A program made the position numbers and the translations under genes. This document shows, one piece after another, positions 16,059-28,316 of a DNA stretch of 64,000 nucleotides (positions within the stretch are counted from its first letter, which is position 1; every line of letters starts with the position of its first letter). The DNA comes from Paramarasmius palmivorus (Eukaryota > Basidiomycota > Agaricomycetes > Agaricales > Marasmiaceae), in contig JAYKXP010000012.1 in assembly GCA_037176845.1 (NCBI GenBank), positions 124,001 through 188,000 of the forward strand, given 5' to 3'. The notes under the pieces were generated by a model. It saw nothing but the letters and a program-made list of their open reading frames with translations. It had not been told where the DNA came from and did no database searches.

Positions 16059-16778
16059 GGTGGTCGCAGAGGAAGATGAGCTGATACGTGACAGTTGTGA
16101 CAGGCTGTGACCGAACGCGCCCTCAACAAACTCTCATGATCTCCACGCGCCGCACTTCCCCACACAACAAATCTAACAATCCCTAAGTGTTTCATTCGCG
16201 TCTCAAAGCACGACAATCAAAATACATTGGTATAAGTATAGAATAACCCAGCAGCTAACGTCGCAGGGCTCATATAGGCTTCAAAGAGTCCTTTCAGGCC
16301 CTCCAACTACTTTCCAGGGTGCCATTTCAAGGTACATATCGCAGCTCCTATCAATTTTACTCAATAAAATCCCGATATATCCCGCCTATAGATTTCCAAT
16401 AAGAGCCAAGACAAGAGTTCAATGGAGTCCAGCTATTGATATTCTGGTTTCAAAGTACCGTAAATCCTAGCGCAGTGATAGAATAATGTGAACTAACACA
16501 TACATCAGCAATCACGGTTCGGGGTATACAGCTCCACGCCATGATAGATAGCACGTATACCACGACCAGATGTACATAGTGCTATATAGCCGTTCCAACT
16601 GGCCAATTTGATATATAGGGTATGCATTCTCAGCTAAGGTACTATATTGGAAAAGGATGTCTGGATTTCGCTTGCTGCGTGCTCCAAACTTTTATTCGTA
16701 CTACTGTGTTACAAAGTGCGTGAAGTAATCTACATGCTACTCAGTGAATTTGTCCGACAGGAGAATGATAAATCGTAC
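16059..16778. other. Intergenic region, AT-rich
   Basis: No gene is seen between the divergent ISWI start and the 3' end of the next minus-strand gene. TATA-like stretches occur at 16370-16380 and 16608-16620, without a clear transcript. Confidence 0.5.
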
Positions 16779-17584
16779 CTAGGGAGTCTCAGGAACGACC
16801 TCGAGCTCCTCTTTCTTGACCGTTTTTGTAGCTGCTGTTGACCTGGAGTTCCAGCGCGCAGATGACGCACCGAGTCCAGGTTTGGGCGGTGAAGTAACAG
16901 ACGCTGCGGATGCGATGATCTTGCGACGTTTAGGGCTTGGAGGAGGTGTGGAATGGTAGTCAGGCCCGTGACGATACCGCTTGTGCCAGTCAGGTTTGAG
17001 GTGTCCATTTTCCTGGTAAAGGTGGGGATTCCTTGCAGGAAATGGACGAAGGTTCCGTTTTTGGTACGCTTGAAGACATTCATTACTCGGAAACTCTGGA
17101 GACACAAAAAGAATGAATTATCGATGAATCTAAGCCTAGACGGGGATCCTGACACGCACCGCGGTACTGTTTGTACAGGAAAGGGGGAATGCCTGCATAG
17201 GCAACCTTTTCTGCCTCGCCGTAACTCAGGCGCTCTCCGTCAACTTCTATCTCGTCGTCATCGTCTGATGACTGAACTAGCGTGGTATCCTCATTGACTT
17301 CGGAAATGGCCGACACTACCGTATGCTGAAAATTTGCGAGTTTGACCACCTGAAGGCAGCATGAATATCAGGACACAATGCAAGGATAGTCGACTCACCA
17401 GAGTACCTTTTTCGCGATACGGGCTACAATTAATCATCAAATCCTCCTGAATGTGCGCAGGTTCTTGTTGCGTGGACGATGATGCATGCGGGTCGTTCCG
17501 TGTTGATGATGGTAGCGGGAGGCATAGTATGGCGTCAAACGGATTGTCGGGACAAGTACGTAGACAAGGATCACTGGGAGACAT
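16779..17584 (-). CDS. Hypothetical protein with acidic segment and basic C-terminus
   Basis: Three exons: MSPSDPCLRTCPDNPFDAI to EKGTLV; VVKLANFQHTVVSAISEVN with an acidic run and GEAEKVAYAGIPPFLYKQYR; and SPEFPSNECLQAYQKRN to PPPSPKRRKI and ...EELEVVPETP. The PPSPKRRK stretch looks like a nuclear localisation signal. I do not recognise a domain. It lies on the same strand as, and about 160 bases downstream of, the Plavaka transposase. It could be an element passenger or a normal host gene. The frame is consistent through all three exons. Confidence 0.6.
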
Positions 17585-17743
17585 AGGTGATGGGGGAAAT
17601 GAGGCTTTCAGTGCTTGAGGTGTTCGATGACATGGCAGTCAAGAGCAAAGCTCCATTATTTCTCACGGACCTCATCGTCATCAACAACGTTCAGAAGGCA
17701 GTAACTGATAGATTTTGTATGGGCTATGAATGAGACATGGCAA

Positions 17744-20700
17744 TTACATATCACTACTTTCCTCTGTATCATAATCCTGGTAGGCAAAACGGTTCCGGTA
17801 AATTTGAGGCCAGTAATGAAGAAGAAGAAAGTCTCGCAGTCGTAGGAAAGGGTTCAGATAGAAAGAGGTCGCCTGGTCGAGTACTGTAGTTGTGGTCCAG
17901 GTGGGTGACACTTGCCGTCCGAACTCCGGAATGAGATGACAAGATTGTTTCACATGAGAAAGGGGAACAATCATGGAGTGCTTCTCATTTAAACGTGTTG
18001 AAATGGATGTCTTGAACATTTCAAGATCGCTGACGGGATTCTGTAAAGGTCGGAATAGGTCGAGGAAGACGAGGGGCTCAGGAAATGTTCCTAATTCTTC
18101 GGGATAACGGAATATAACACGTAGTCGAGCAACACGAAGATCTACAGAGAACCGTCAGCCGAAAACAAGTGTAGATTGAAGGAGAACGTACGTGCGAATG
18201 GATTTCTACCTCGAGTCTGATTGCGTGAGTTCTCGAGTCCTTCCAAGTCATCCCGCACCAAAACTGTACTGAATCTCTCTGGTACTTCTGCCTTGGGCAA
18301 TTCACCCCTCTCCCTTTTGGCCGGAATCCTCTTGAACGCATGAACCATGTCATAGGCCGGAGCTTCTTCAGCGATTGTTGGAATGGGACGAAGGGTGAGC
18401 TTGGCCTGCTTCCACACTTTGATTTTGGATTCGGCATTCAAGAGCGTAGGGGCAAGAAGGGAATTGTGGTCCATGAATTTCTGGAGGTAGTAGAGAAAGT
18501 GATGGGCATGGAACTCCTGCTCCAACGAGTTGATGGTGACCATGGTGGTGGTACGTTTCTGAACCGTGTACGGCGTTCGGCCCGCTAAGAAAATCCTCTC
18601 AGCGTTGTCGCACCTGTCGTCGCCGTGTTCATCAACGCCAGGCTCATCTTCATCATCATCTTCGTCCTCATCTTCTTCCTCATCTCCATTGTCCGAATCA
18701 TATCCATTGCCGGTAGTATCCATCCCTAAACCAAGTGCCCAGTCAAGATAGGCACCAAATCTCGACACTGCCTCGCGACGTTGCAGCCATGTTACCATCT
18801 GCTTCTCATAATCGCGACGGTTTGATGCTCGGTATCCCATTTTTGCGTTGTCGATATGTAACCGTTCAGAAATTTCAGTGTTGAACCCATCAGCGGCACC
18901 CAAGTAGCGAATGTGGTCAGCATAGTGCTTGATATTGTGGAATTTAGGGATATTGAAGTCTTTACAAGCATCGAGTTGTTGAAAGATCTTCTTGTTGGTA
19001 TGGATTGTGGCCCAGGCGGTATTCAATGCATCAAGGGATTCGTCGGTATGAACTTCGAATCGCGCGAGATAGATGAACTCTAAGACTCCGCGGACAGCCC
19101 GAAGAGCTGCTGGATCCGAAGCCCCTGCAAGTACCCCTAGGAAAGTCTTTTCCATGTTCTTAAACTCCTTTCCGGTCCACTGAGAGGTCAGTGAGATTCC
19201 GCGTTTGAAGTGCCGGAGAGTTGGATGGGGAGACATGGTTTGATAACGTGCGTCAACTTCCTTCCTCTTGTCTTCATCCTTCTCACCAACGTCCATAGCA
19301 TATGTTCCCCACTTGACGACATGATCGTGGAAAACACCTTTGTGTAATTGATGGTGGATGTCGGGGGTCGTACACCGGGCAATGTTACAGTGCGGAAGGT
19401 TGCGCCAGAACGGCTTGATCAGCCGTAAGTTCAGGCGCTCGAAGTCTGGGGATGCATAACCATCTAATTTGTCCTTCACAGCTCTCCACATTGTTCCAGA
19501 GCTCCGCCAGCTGGATCTAGTTGGCTCCTTCCCGCGCTCCCTAGGTTCAACGTCGCAGCTCGAGCAGGAGTTCTGCTTGATCCCGCACACCAAACACTGC
19601 TCCGGGTAGTCTGCCAGGTATGCTGCAAGAACCGGGAAGATGTGGCGAATTTGTCGATCAGCGCAAGTCATACGAACACCTGTTTTGCCGGCCTCAACCA
19701 GTGGTTGCATCAAGACCTCCATGGCATCATGGAAAATCTGATGGCGACGCGCAGATCGTTGATTCTCGGAGAATATCTCGAGCTTGGAGACTGGGAGGTA
19801 CCCAATGAGGACCATGGCATGCGTTGAGGGCTTTCGTCGCACTGACTTGTCGATGTTGCCGATGGTTAGATATACAGGCCATGCTTTTTTGTCGCCACTC
19901 AGCACAGTAAGGCATGTCTCATCAGACGCAATGATTACAGGTGCGATTGTTGCACCTTTTGGAAGCTTTTCCTGGATAATACTAAAATCAGATTCGTTTT
20001 CACAGGGATTGAAGTCAAGATCTTGAACTAACCTGCAATTCCCACCACCATTCAGCTGTACACATTTCCGTGTATTCCCGGTTGGTGCCATCTTCGTTAC
20101 GATACACGCGGATGGGTGTATACTGCAGGACATCACGGAAAACGGGATTGCCTATGAGGTCCTCGACGACGTGGACCGGGTTTCGATGCCAGATATCAAG
20201 AACTTCGACACGTTTCTCCCCGTTCGCGTCGAGCTTGTCTCCCTCAACAGAAAGTGGGGTCCAATTCCACTCTGGACCACTAGGCAAACTGTCGATATAC
20301 TTGAGGAAGGAACGTTTATTGTGAAATGAGGGTTTTACCCCGTGGCGAATCTGCTCTTCGGTGAGAGAAGCTCATATTCCAGTTGCGGAACTTATTACAT
20401 ACCTTTCGAATCCTTAATAACTTATCAATCTGCTTCAGACTTGTTCCACATGTTGCCAACCACTCAGCAAATTCCCATTCTTCTTCACTTGCAAAGGGTG
20501 CCCATGGCGCACATCCTGCATCTGTCTGTTGCTTTCGAATCCTTTCGTAGAACGTATCTGATTCCCCGTAGGTTTGGCCTGCCTCGGCATCACACGGGAA
20601 GTCTTCAATCCACTTGGCATTCGTGCTCGCAGTTGCTACATCTTCGTCCTCAACTTCTTCGATCTCAACACGCCGTCGTGGCTGAACTGGGATGGATTGT

Positions 20701-20957
20701 GTGGGAAGCGTATTGGGTGTAGGTGAGAAGGATAGCATGCTGTGTTCAGGGAAGGCAGGTGTTTCATTGTGATAGTTTATATCTTCGTCGCTTGATGTTG
20801 ACTCGGTAGCAGCGCAGGCTTCCATATGCCTTTTGCATATCGTGGATTTGGAATAATGGGTTGTCAACCCATGCATTGAGGGGAAGGAATGCGAGCAGTA
20901 CGAGCATATGAAATTGGACATGACGACGAGGGTAAAGGTTGCAGTTGTGAGTTGCAA
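17744..20957 (-). mobile_element. Plavaka-type (KDZ superfamily) transposase gene, apparently intact
   Basis: Four exons. Exon 1 (20957 to about 20400) has a C2H2-like finger (CSYCSHSFPSMHGLTTHYSK) and WAPFASEEEWEFAEWLA. Exon 2 has NPVHVVEDLIGNPVFRDVL and TAEWWWELQ. The long exon 3 starts KLPKGATIAPVIIASDET and includes GDKKAWPVYLTIGNIDKS, STHAMVLIGYLPVSK and CTTPDIHHQLHKGVFHDHV, ending in an acidic stretch. Exon 4 has PEPLVFLDLFRPLQNP, QSCHLIPEFGRQVSP and SFYLNPFLRLRDFLLLHYW. These segments match the basidiomycete Plavaka family of DDE transposases as I remember it. No stop or frameshift interrupts the spliced frame, suggesting recent activity. I could not locate terminal inverted repeats, so element ends are undefined. 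Confidence 0.85.
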
Positions 20958-21151
20958 GGGTCGTTCAGGGTCAACAGTGTGAGTCAGTCTTTGCTACATG
21001 CGGAATTTTCTTTGCGAGCTACTCCAAAAGATAGTGAGCGGGCCCCGACACCCGCCACTAAGCTCCACCATGGCGGTGAAAATTTTCCGACGACCCCAAA
21101 AGCTTAATAAACTCATGTCCTGCATTCTTCCATTTTTCATCTTCCATCACC

Positions 21152-24100
21152 ATGGTGAAGCGTAATACTCCTGACGATACTTCTCAACCAGACTCTCCTC
21201 GGCTCCCTAATCAACGACGGAAGTCATATCATGACCCGTCCAATGACGGAGAACGTTCCACACGAACACGAAAATCAAGCCAGCGCAAAAAAGAACTCAG
21301 TAAATTTTTTGTCTGCCTCAAAAACACAAACTGACACATCCTAGTATCAAACAGGGAGGCTCTTCTCGAGCAAGAGATTGAGAAATGGAAGAAGAAATTT
21401 GAAAACCAGAAAAAGAAGCAACCTCGCTCAGATGATGACGACGATGACCGCGAGAGTCATCTGGAAAATTTACCAGTTGACATACCTAGTTACATGGTGT
21501 TATGTCCGTATATAACTTGGAATGTCCGGTTTCCTGAGGTTATGACTATGTAAAACGAGTTATAGCAAGCTTTTAGAGAGCAGGACTCACCAAAACTCAA
21601 TGTAACCAGTTACTGGGAGGTCATGACCACGCAGTAACTCGATATGACTAGTCGCAGTGGTTACATCCACTTACGGTGGTCATGTTAGGTTATATGAGTC
21701 ACATCGGGTTACCTATGGTCAGGTCGAGTTATATTTGGTTATATCAGGTTATGTGTGGCCTTTGGCATGCCAAATCTGGAAGAGAATGAAGATGGATCAT
21801 GGCAGTCGAGAAGAATGAATGAAAAAGGTACTCAAGCCGTACAGCGTGCTCCGCGGCAACTTTGATACACAAGCGCTCATGCACATGCCGAGAATGATGC
21901 CGGGGCTGCAGGCGCTTTCATACAATATCTAGCCCAGTTCTTGCAACTGTTACTGTCATTTCTCTGTGTATTAGTACATATATTACGAGCAAATATCGAG
22001 TTGGTGACTTTGAAATCCATGCTTACAATAAAGGATAGTGGAGCACGCGTCTCTAATTTTTATTTGCGCAAAGTCACGTGTGGCAGGACCTCTGCGTCAC
22101 AACCTATTTCACATGCGTTCAATTTCAAACTCCGCCGCTTCCTTCTTTCCTTCGTACCACCACCATCCCCTCCTACGTCCCATCCTTCTGGCCCTTCCTT
22201 CAGGTGATGACGTGGACTCCGCTCGTCGCTGTCCTCTCGCCTTTGGCTAAGAGAAGAGCAAGGTGATGTGGGGTCTTCTCCAGCGCAATACCGTGACTGT
22301 TGATCTTCTCACTCCCTAGTTTTGACGCCGACATCCTCCCAAGGTACCCCTGGAGATCCGACCCGAAACAGAATGCAAGGTGTATGAACGAAATCGGAAG
22401 GTTTATGGATGGTCATAGCAGAAGGTGCCGGTCCTCAAGGGGCATACGTACGTGCCTTGGCCTTAACTCATCGATCATGACTAATAGCTTTGAAATTTCA
22501 AGTAGTCTTGAACTCGCGCAACTTAGAACGCCTCTTCACACGCTATCATCAACAGTATCCCAGAAGAGCAAGACCAGCAGACCCTGACTCAAGTGGACCA
22601 GCTGCCGACAAGACCATGAGGGACGACACCTCTGATACGTGCGCATACATACCCTGAAATGTAACTCTATTATCTAACTCTTGCTTTTGGTGACAAAACA
22701 CAGGAGATACAGTACCTCGACACCTACAAACCCATCTCGTCACTTTCCGTAAGCTGGCCCTGCGGTATTGAGTTGTATACTCGCGATAACTAGACGTTGT
22801 CGATGTCAAGGTGCGTCACCCGAGCAATGACATTAGGCCAAATGGTTCAGGATTGGTTTATTTCTAGGCTCGCCATCTACAATCTGCATGAGATGACGGC
22901 GTTTCACGCCACCTCTACTGACCACTTGTATGTCTTCCTGCCAATTACTACGCTCGTGTCGGCTGATGTTCTGCATTCGAAAGTGCTCACTACAAGTTGG
23001 CGACCATGCACATCGAATTCATGCGCGAAAGATCACCGTAAGCTTCACACCATAGCATATGCCTTACCTTTATTCACGTACTTTCATAGCCATGACCACC
23101 GTTTCTCTAGGTGAGTGTGTGGTTGTCTACTCTCTTGTGACCTCCAACTGCTTTCAGTATTAATTGTCCCAGATACTAAGTGGTCGTGAATGTATGTATG
23201 TAGAGTTTAATATATGGATTTCATTCTACATTAAAGTGCCCGATTGCGAGTCATTGCTTACCCATCCCTGATTCAATCTACTGTTTTATACAGCTCATGA
23301 GACTAGAAATAGCCTACTGAAAGTTGACACGTCCTACTGTAACTCGACATAACCACTGGTAACTGGACACATATATACTGTGTCGAGTTACAGTGGTTAT
23401 GTCGAGTTACGGTGGGGCATGATCCCCCTACCCTGTCGCTGTGACCATCCGTAACCTGCCACATCAGGCTACGGGCGTCCATATCAAGATATGAGACGAC
23501 ATACCGGGTTAGGTTCGGTCATAGCAACCTGTAAGTTTTCCCGATGGTAAGGCCTTCAAACTCCCTTCCACCTAGCTGGTTCTCATAGCTGTACTTTCTC
23601 TTAGGTTTGGAATCTGAAGAAGAAATGGATCCCCGGCAGCTAGATAGCTCAGTAAGTGTTGTTTTTTCCTGTTCATGTACCTTCACACTAAAGTATAGAA
23701 CAGATCACATTGAATGAGACGGTGAGACTAAACCCTCAGTCTCGCCGTGATAAGATCACTCCCGTCCTTCGCCGTGCTGGTGAACCCCCAGCTGCAAGAA
23801 CACCTACTCGAGTTCTTGTCAATACACCCCAAGCACCCTCCGACTCGCAACATTCATCACCACTAAGCTCGGCAGGCGACGATAGTGGCGAACATTGTGG
23901 ACATTCCGTCACCGAAAAGGAGAACTCTCCTCCAGCAGCCGAGCGTCACAGCGCAACTTCTGAATCCAACAATTCGTGCAAGTCAAGGAACAAGAAAGAG
24001 AAGCTCAAGAGGAATGCTAACGAGCACGAGGGAATTGCCAAAGTGGTCGCACTCCGTGGTGCTCGAGAATTCGAAGCACACATCAACACAAGGCACCCCT

Positions 24101-25162
24101 TCCCTGACCCCCAAACAGCACACGCCACTGCTCTTCGCATCCATCCGAGTGCCTGTAGAGATGTTGGTACCGACACCACTGAAGTTCCAGGAACGGAACA
24201 CTTTTATCACACAGTATCGTTGTTCAAGCTCAGTCCATTGATCAATACTGATACCTTTTTAGTACAAAGCAAGAGCATCGTCTGCTCGACAGGTGCCTTT
24301 GAAGGAGATACGAAATCTCGTGGCTTCACATTATGGATTTGTAGATTCCGAAAAGAAAAAGAAGCACAACAGGGGTCTTGCGACATGGCTTCTCGGTGAC
24401 GAAAGATATGCCCACAAGGTAAGTGTTTAAGCTTTTGTTGCATCTATCACTGATGAACCATTACATGAAGGACATGGAAGAGATGGAATCCTACCTCGAA
24501 AACAAGATCTTTCCAACAGCCTACAAGAACATCTATTTTGGTAGCAAGGACCGCCTCGGTGTCATATTTCCTCGACTCTTCACAGATCCCAAGACCAATA
24601 CCGGCTTCCCCCTCCCAACGTTGGCGTTTATCAAGCTTCAGGTCTGTCATTATTGAGCCACCTAAGGGCTACGTCTTATTGTTACGATTAGGTTGAATTT
24701 TGCATCCTTGAATGGAGTTCAGGTGTACGGAAACCCGTATCTTTCAGCCGGAAAGACCAGAATCTCCTGGAACGCTATGGAACCCATCTTCAGGAAGTTG
24801 AAAAGTGGGCATCGGGAGCAACTGGAGTGACATCGAAAATCCGGAACCGGTGGCACAATAGGGCGGCGTAAGGTTTCAGTTTGTTCAGTGAATAGTACAC
24901 TTACTTTGCTTCGTCTAGTGATCCATATACTACGTCAACAAAGCCGCCAGCAGCATCTCGCTCGACGAAAACCATTGAACGCTCAATTGCAAATCTCAAC
25001 ACGCGTACCGGGGAGACGGATAGTGAAGACTCCGACTCAGGGGTTGATGACGAGAGTGATGATGCAGGGGAATGGGGTGGAATTGGTCAAGCTACAGAGG
25101 AACTGGGAAGAACCGCAGAGCCGCAGTCTGAGGGTCATGAGCAGGCAGCCAGTAGCACCTAG
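21152..25162 (+). CDS. DUF6532 protein gene split by about 2.1 kb of repeat-rich DNA
   Basis: 5' exons: MVKRNTPDDTSQPDSPRLP to KKEL, then ISNREALLEQEIEKWKKKF, an acidic run and NLPVDIPSY (ends about 21495). The frame resumes near 23603 with LESEEEMDPRQLDSS, then ITLNETVRLNPQSR. A later exon carries YKARASSARQVPLKEIRNLV and GLATWLLGDERYAHK. Next come DMEEMESYLENKIFP and FILEWSSG-like sequence (CILEWSSGVRKPVSFS, KDQNLLERYGTHLQEVEKW), and the last exon is acidic, ending ...HEQAASST at 25162. The ILEWSSG/LERYxxHL pattern matches DUF6532, a common basidiomycete domain of unknown function often near transposons. Either the gap is a greatly expanded intron, or the front half and the DUF6532 part are separate genes, the second starting at ATG 23624. 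Confidence 0.6.
21496..23600. repeat. Repeat-rich insertion within the DUF6532 gene
   Basis: Both flanks (21490-21760 and 23310-23530) are dense in short degenerate units built on GAGTTAC and GGTTATGTC, in both orientations. Between them (about 21940-23160) lie only short disrupted ORFs without recognisable domains. The arrangement suggests a transposable element or its remnant with subterminal repeats. I could not define clean terminal inverted repeats or a target-site duplication. Confidence 0.5.
23339..23410. repeat. Strong hairpin (arms of about 33 bases)
   Basis: The left arm begins GTAACTCGACATAACCACTG and the right arm ends CAGTGGTTATGTCGAGTTAC, separated by a short TATATA-containing loop near 23373. 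The arms are almost perfect reverse complements, differing by one extra G and one mismatch. It lies in the right-hand repeat block of the insertion. Confidence 0.85.
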
Positions 25163-26039
25163 TCATGTGAATATATTTTCGTATCAAATAATTCGGTTTC
25201 TCGCAACAGGCACTGGGCTGAATGTATATAGACTATATAGCACAAATAGCACTTCTGAAAGACTGTGCTATCTAGCTTTAGATAGATCGTAGTGTATGCT
25301 ATATATGCTAGAGAAAGGGGGGAATGTCTAGAGAGCTATATCAGGTATGTAAGCTATCTAGCAACATGCCGTGGTTGCTGATGTATGCTATTTTCCAGCT
25401 CCTAGCAAAGCTTCATAACTTCAAGTCCAGATACTTTGTGTTTCCTCCCCTCCTGTTGGATTTAGCAGGTCTGCCCCTAATTTGGAATGGGGAACAGTCT
25501 GCGCCCATACCCGCAACCTGTCCATTCATCAACCCTTCAGGCTTCAGCCTGCATACCTAGATAAATCGCTTAGACATCACAATATGTAAGTTTATGCTCG
25601 GGTCAAACTTCGCTCGGCCACTAGTCAACCGGTAACCTTTCACTCCGTCAAATTGTGATTAGATGTGTTCGTAAGTCGTCCATTTCTTTCGCTTCCAACG
25701 GCATCCCGTCGATGAATGTTTCTTTTCCAGACAACCCTTTGACATATCGTAATCCACTTCATTACAATGAAAAGTTTGATTTTTGACTTCTCTTCAATTC
25801 CAGGTGCCAAAATGAGACTGTTGATCCCGTCTAATTCCCTTCAAATGTTCTCACACACGCTGTACTCTTCGATTCCGGCTGCCTTTTGTCAACGTATTTA
25901 GCCATATGGTCAATTTGACGATCCGTAGGGACTTTCATTCCTTTTGCCACTCATTCTCGCCCTCCTATTCGTTTGATATTTATTGTCGTTCCTTCCTGTA
26001 ACCCTAGTCTCTGAACTTGTTCCCCCTTCGTCCTTTGCT
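25163..26039. other. Intergenic region with a small stem-loop
   Basis: Contains an inverted repeat CTATATAGCACA (25233-25244) / TGTGCTATCTAG (25264-25275) just downstream of the DUF6532 stop, plus several related TAGCTATAT-like motifs up to 25365. It may be a 3' structure or a transposon remnant. The ORF at 25324-25560 shows no family resemblance. Confidence 0.4.
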
Positions 26040-27599
26040 ATGTCTGACGGCTCAGGAACCTATGGGGCACTTCTTATCGGTGCAATGATTGCTGCTGGGT
26101 ACGTTGGCTTCCTCTCGCTGTCTACCTCGCAGTCTTGATAGTCGTTGTAGTTTCACCGGCGTCCTCACCTCTCAATGTATCGCCTACGCCAAGTTTTACC
26201 CCCGAGATCAGCCTCGATTTAAGCTTATGGTCCTACTTGTGTGGCTACTCGATGCCTCTCATATCATCTCAGTGACAGTTGCCCTTTGGGAGTATCTCAT
26301 CGACGCTAGCAATGGAAGGGAGGCTGATTATATTCCCAAGTACGTGGAATTATCTGGTCACGACTGTGTCAGCTACTGAGTCTCCCGCAGAAGCTTAGCT
26401 GTATGTGTATCCTCGCAAGCTGTAGTAGACTATAGCTGATATCCCAACAGCTGAGCATAGCTTTCACCGTGGGTTAGCACTCTTTCAGCACGAATAACAG
26501 CTCACGCATGTTCCAGGCGATCACAACTCTCCTCGTACACTGGTAGGCCTAGAAACCGCTCGCTCGCCATCAGATTCTGATGCGTTCCTAGCTTCCTCAT
26601 ACACCGAATCTATAGGCGTCCGTCTTCATATTTATCGGCACTTTTTCCCGTACTGACAGCCTACAGTCAGCCATAATGCATGGTATATTGCATCGCCCTT
26701 GGTACGACCTTTGTTACATCTTTATGCACCGCTCTCATCGATTTTGTGCTTCATATAGGCTTTCCTTGCCATACTTCGAACTTGTAAGCTTTTTCAATGA
26801 AATTCTCTCACATCTTTACTCAGACTTTGGTTGTTCAGGCGCGGCGTTTAGTAAGCAGTCTTGTCTATACTATCTCAGCCCTTTGATAACTTCGAAACGC
26901 TCCAGTAACGACAGAGGCCATGTAAGTAGTAAATGTGACGCTTTGATCTCATACTTACGGAAAACCCGCCCTCTCAGGATCAGATTCCGCTCATTCTCAA
27001 TGTTCATGGAAGCATCAAGGGTTTTATCTTCTTTCACTACAATCAGAGATCTGTTCCTCTGACTCCACCCAATCTTGACAGTGGTCATTTACTCTCGGTC
27101 TTGCCCTTTCTAGCATACTCGATGTCCTTATTACCGGCCTACTATGTTGGCTATTGTATGACAGCCACCAAGATACTTCTAGGTACGCTTTTTCCCACAC
27201 ACGAAACCCCTCCACATCTGACATCGCATAGTTTGAATCATGTCATAGACACTTTGATGCTTTACACATTCGAGAACGGCGCATTGACATGGTATGTTGC
27301 ATTCCGCTCTCGGTGCCGATGTGGGAGTCGCTAAACCTCATGTTGCTCTAGTGCTATCGCCGTCTCCTCCATGATTTGTGTATGTTCCGTCGCTGTGACA
27401 TTGCCCGGAGTTCCCGATCTGACTCTCCGAATAGTGGTTGGCGATGCCGACAAACTTGATATTCATGGGGTTACACTTCATCATCAGTAAGAGTAAGCAT
27501 GCCCTCCTTAATAGTAGCTTTGATGTCCTGACAACTCGAAGCATACGCTATATCCCTGGTGGTTACGTACGTCTTCAATCCAACAACTTCTTTGGTTAA
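26040..27599 (+). CDS. DUF6534 multi-pass membrane protein
   Basis: ATG 26040 opens MSDGSGTYGALLIGAMIAAG. It continues after a short intron with FTGVLTSQCIAYAKFYPRD, LMVLLVWLLDASHIISV, LSIAFTAITTLLVHC, FLIHRIYR, HNAWYIASPL, AFLAILRT, LDVLITGLLCWLLYDSHQD, LNHVIDTLMLYTFENGALT, AIAVSSMIC and AMPTNLIFMGLHFIIS. The order of blocks is the full DUF6534 pattern: about seven membrane segments, with the conserved NLIFxGLHF block near the C-terminus. About eleven introns of 45-65 bases are needed, and the blocks join in compatible phases. The C-terminal tail after 27500 is weaker than usual. It converges on a second copy at 28317-30235. Biochemical function of the family is unknown. Confidence 0.75.
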
Positions 27600-28316
27600 A
27601 TGTACATCTAACTCGAGTCGTTCACAGCCTGAACAGGCGAAAGCAATTCCGCTATATGAATCCCGCTCAGCCTATAGTGCTAGGAGACCAACGTCGTCTC
27701 AATAGTCAGGAAGCTCTGAACAATAAAAATGGGACAGTAGGTACCTCTCTTCGCATCCAACAGCGCTATATCAGGCGTCCCTTGAAGACCGTTTATTATT
27801 TCCGCCATTTTGGTGATCACTCCCGCTAACTTCGGTCTCTGTGTTAACAGGTATCGATCCAAGTGGAGAGAACCACGGAATACAGCGTCTGTGATGCCTG
27901 ATCAAGATGCCACTTTTTTTATACACGGACTACGGCGACAGCTGGCTTGAACACGCATATACTCTATCGGGCTCTGCTCCGAACGCCCAACACCCGTTCT
28001 TGGATTATTACCGTACTGTATAGTAAATTTCAGACCCCAAAACTCTTGCGATATCATTATAATATACAGGAAATAAAATACCGGTACACACTATGTGATT
28101 TAGAAATGTGACGTTCTGCGACCCGCAAAGTTCGGCCGATCATCGAGGTCACGGTCAGGCAACCCAATACTGTAGTCGGTAGTATACTGTACGCTGCGTT
28201 CGACATTGATCTGTAGCTAAATTCCACGAAATCAATATCTGAATATCTAGATGGAGACCGAGACGAGAGACTCACTTCAGTAGCTTTTGGACTCGGCTGG
28301 TGCTGTGTCGTGGAGT
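27600..28316. other. Intergenic region between convergent DUF6534 genes
   Basis: Only short ORFs with no resemblance to the flanking genes. The exact 3' end of the minus-strand gene may extend a little into this stretch if a final intron at about 28365-28310 is used. Confidence 0.45.

Noticed and set aside
18566..18751. Serine-rich ORF on the plus strand
   Set aside because: It is the antisense of the acidic (Asp/Glu) run in the Plavaka transposase.
22300..23114. ORFs inside the repeat-rich insertion, considered as a transposase
   Set aside because: No recognisable motifs, frames change without plausible splice sites, and both strands give equally weak ORFs.
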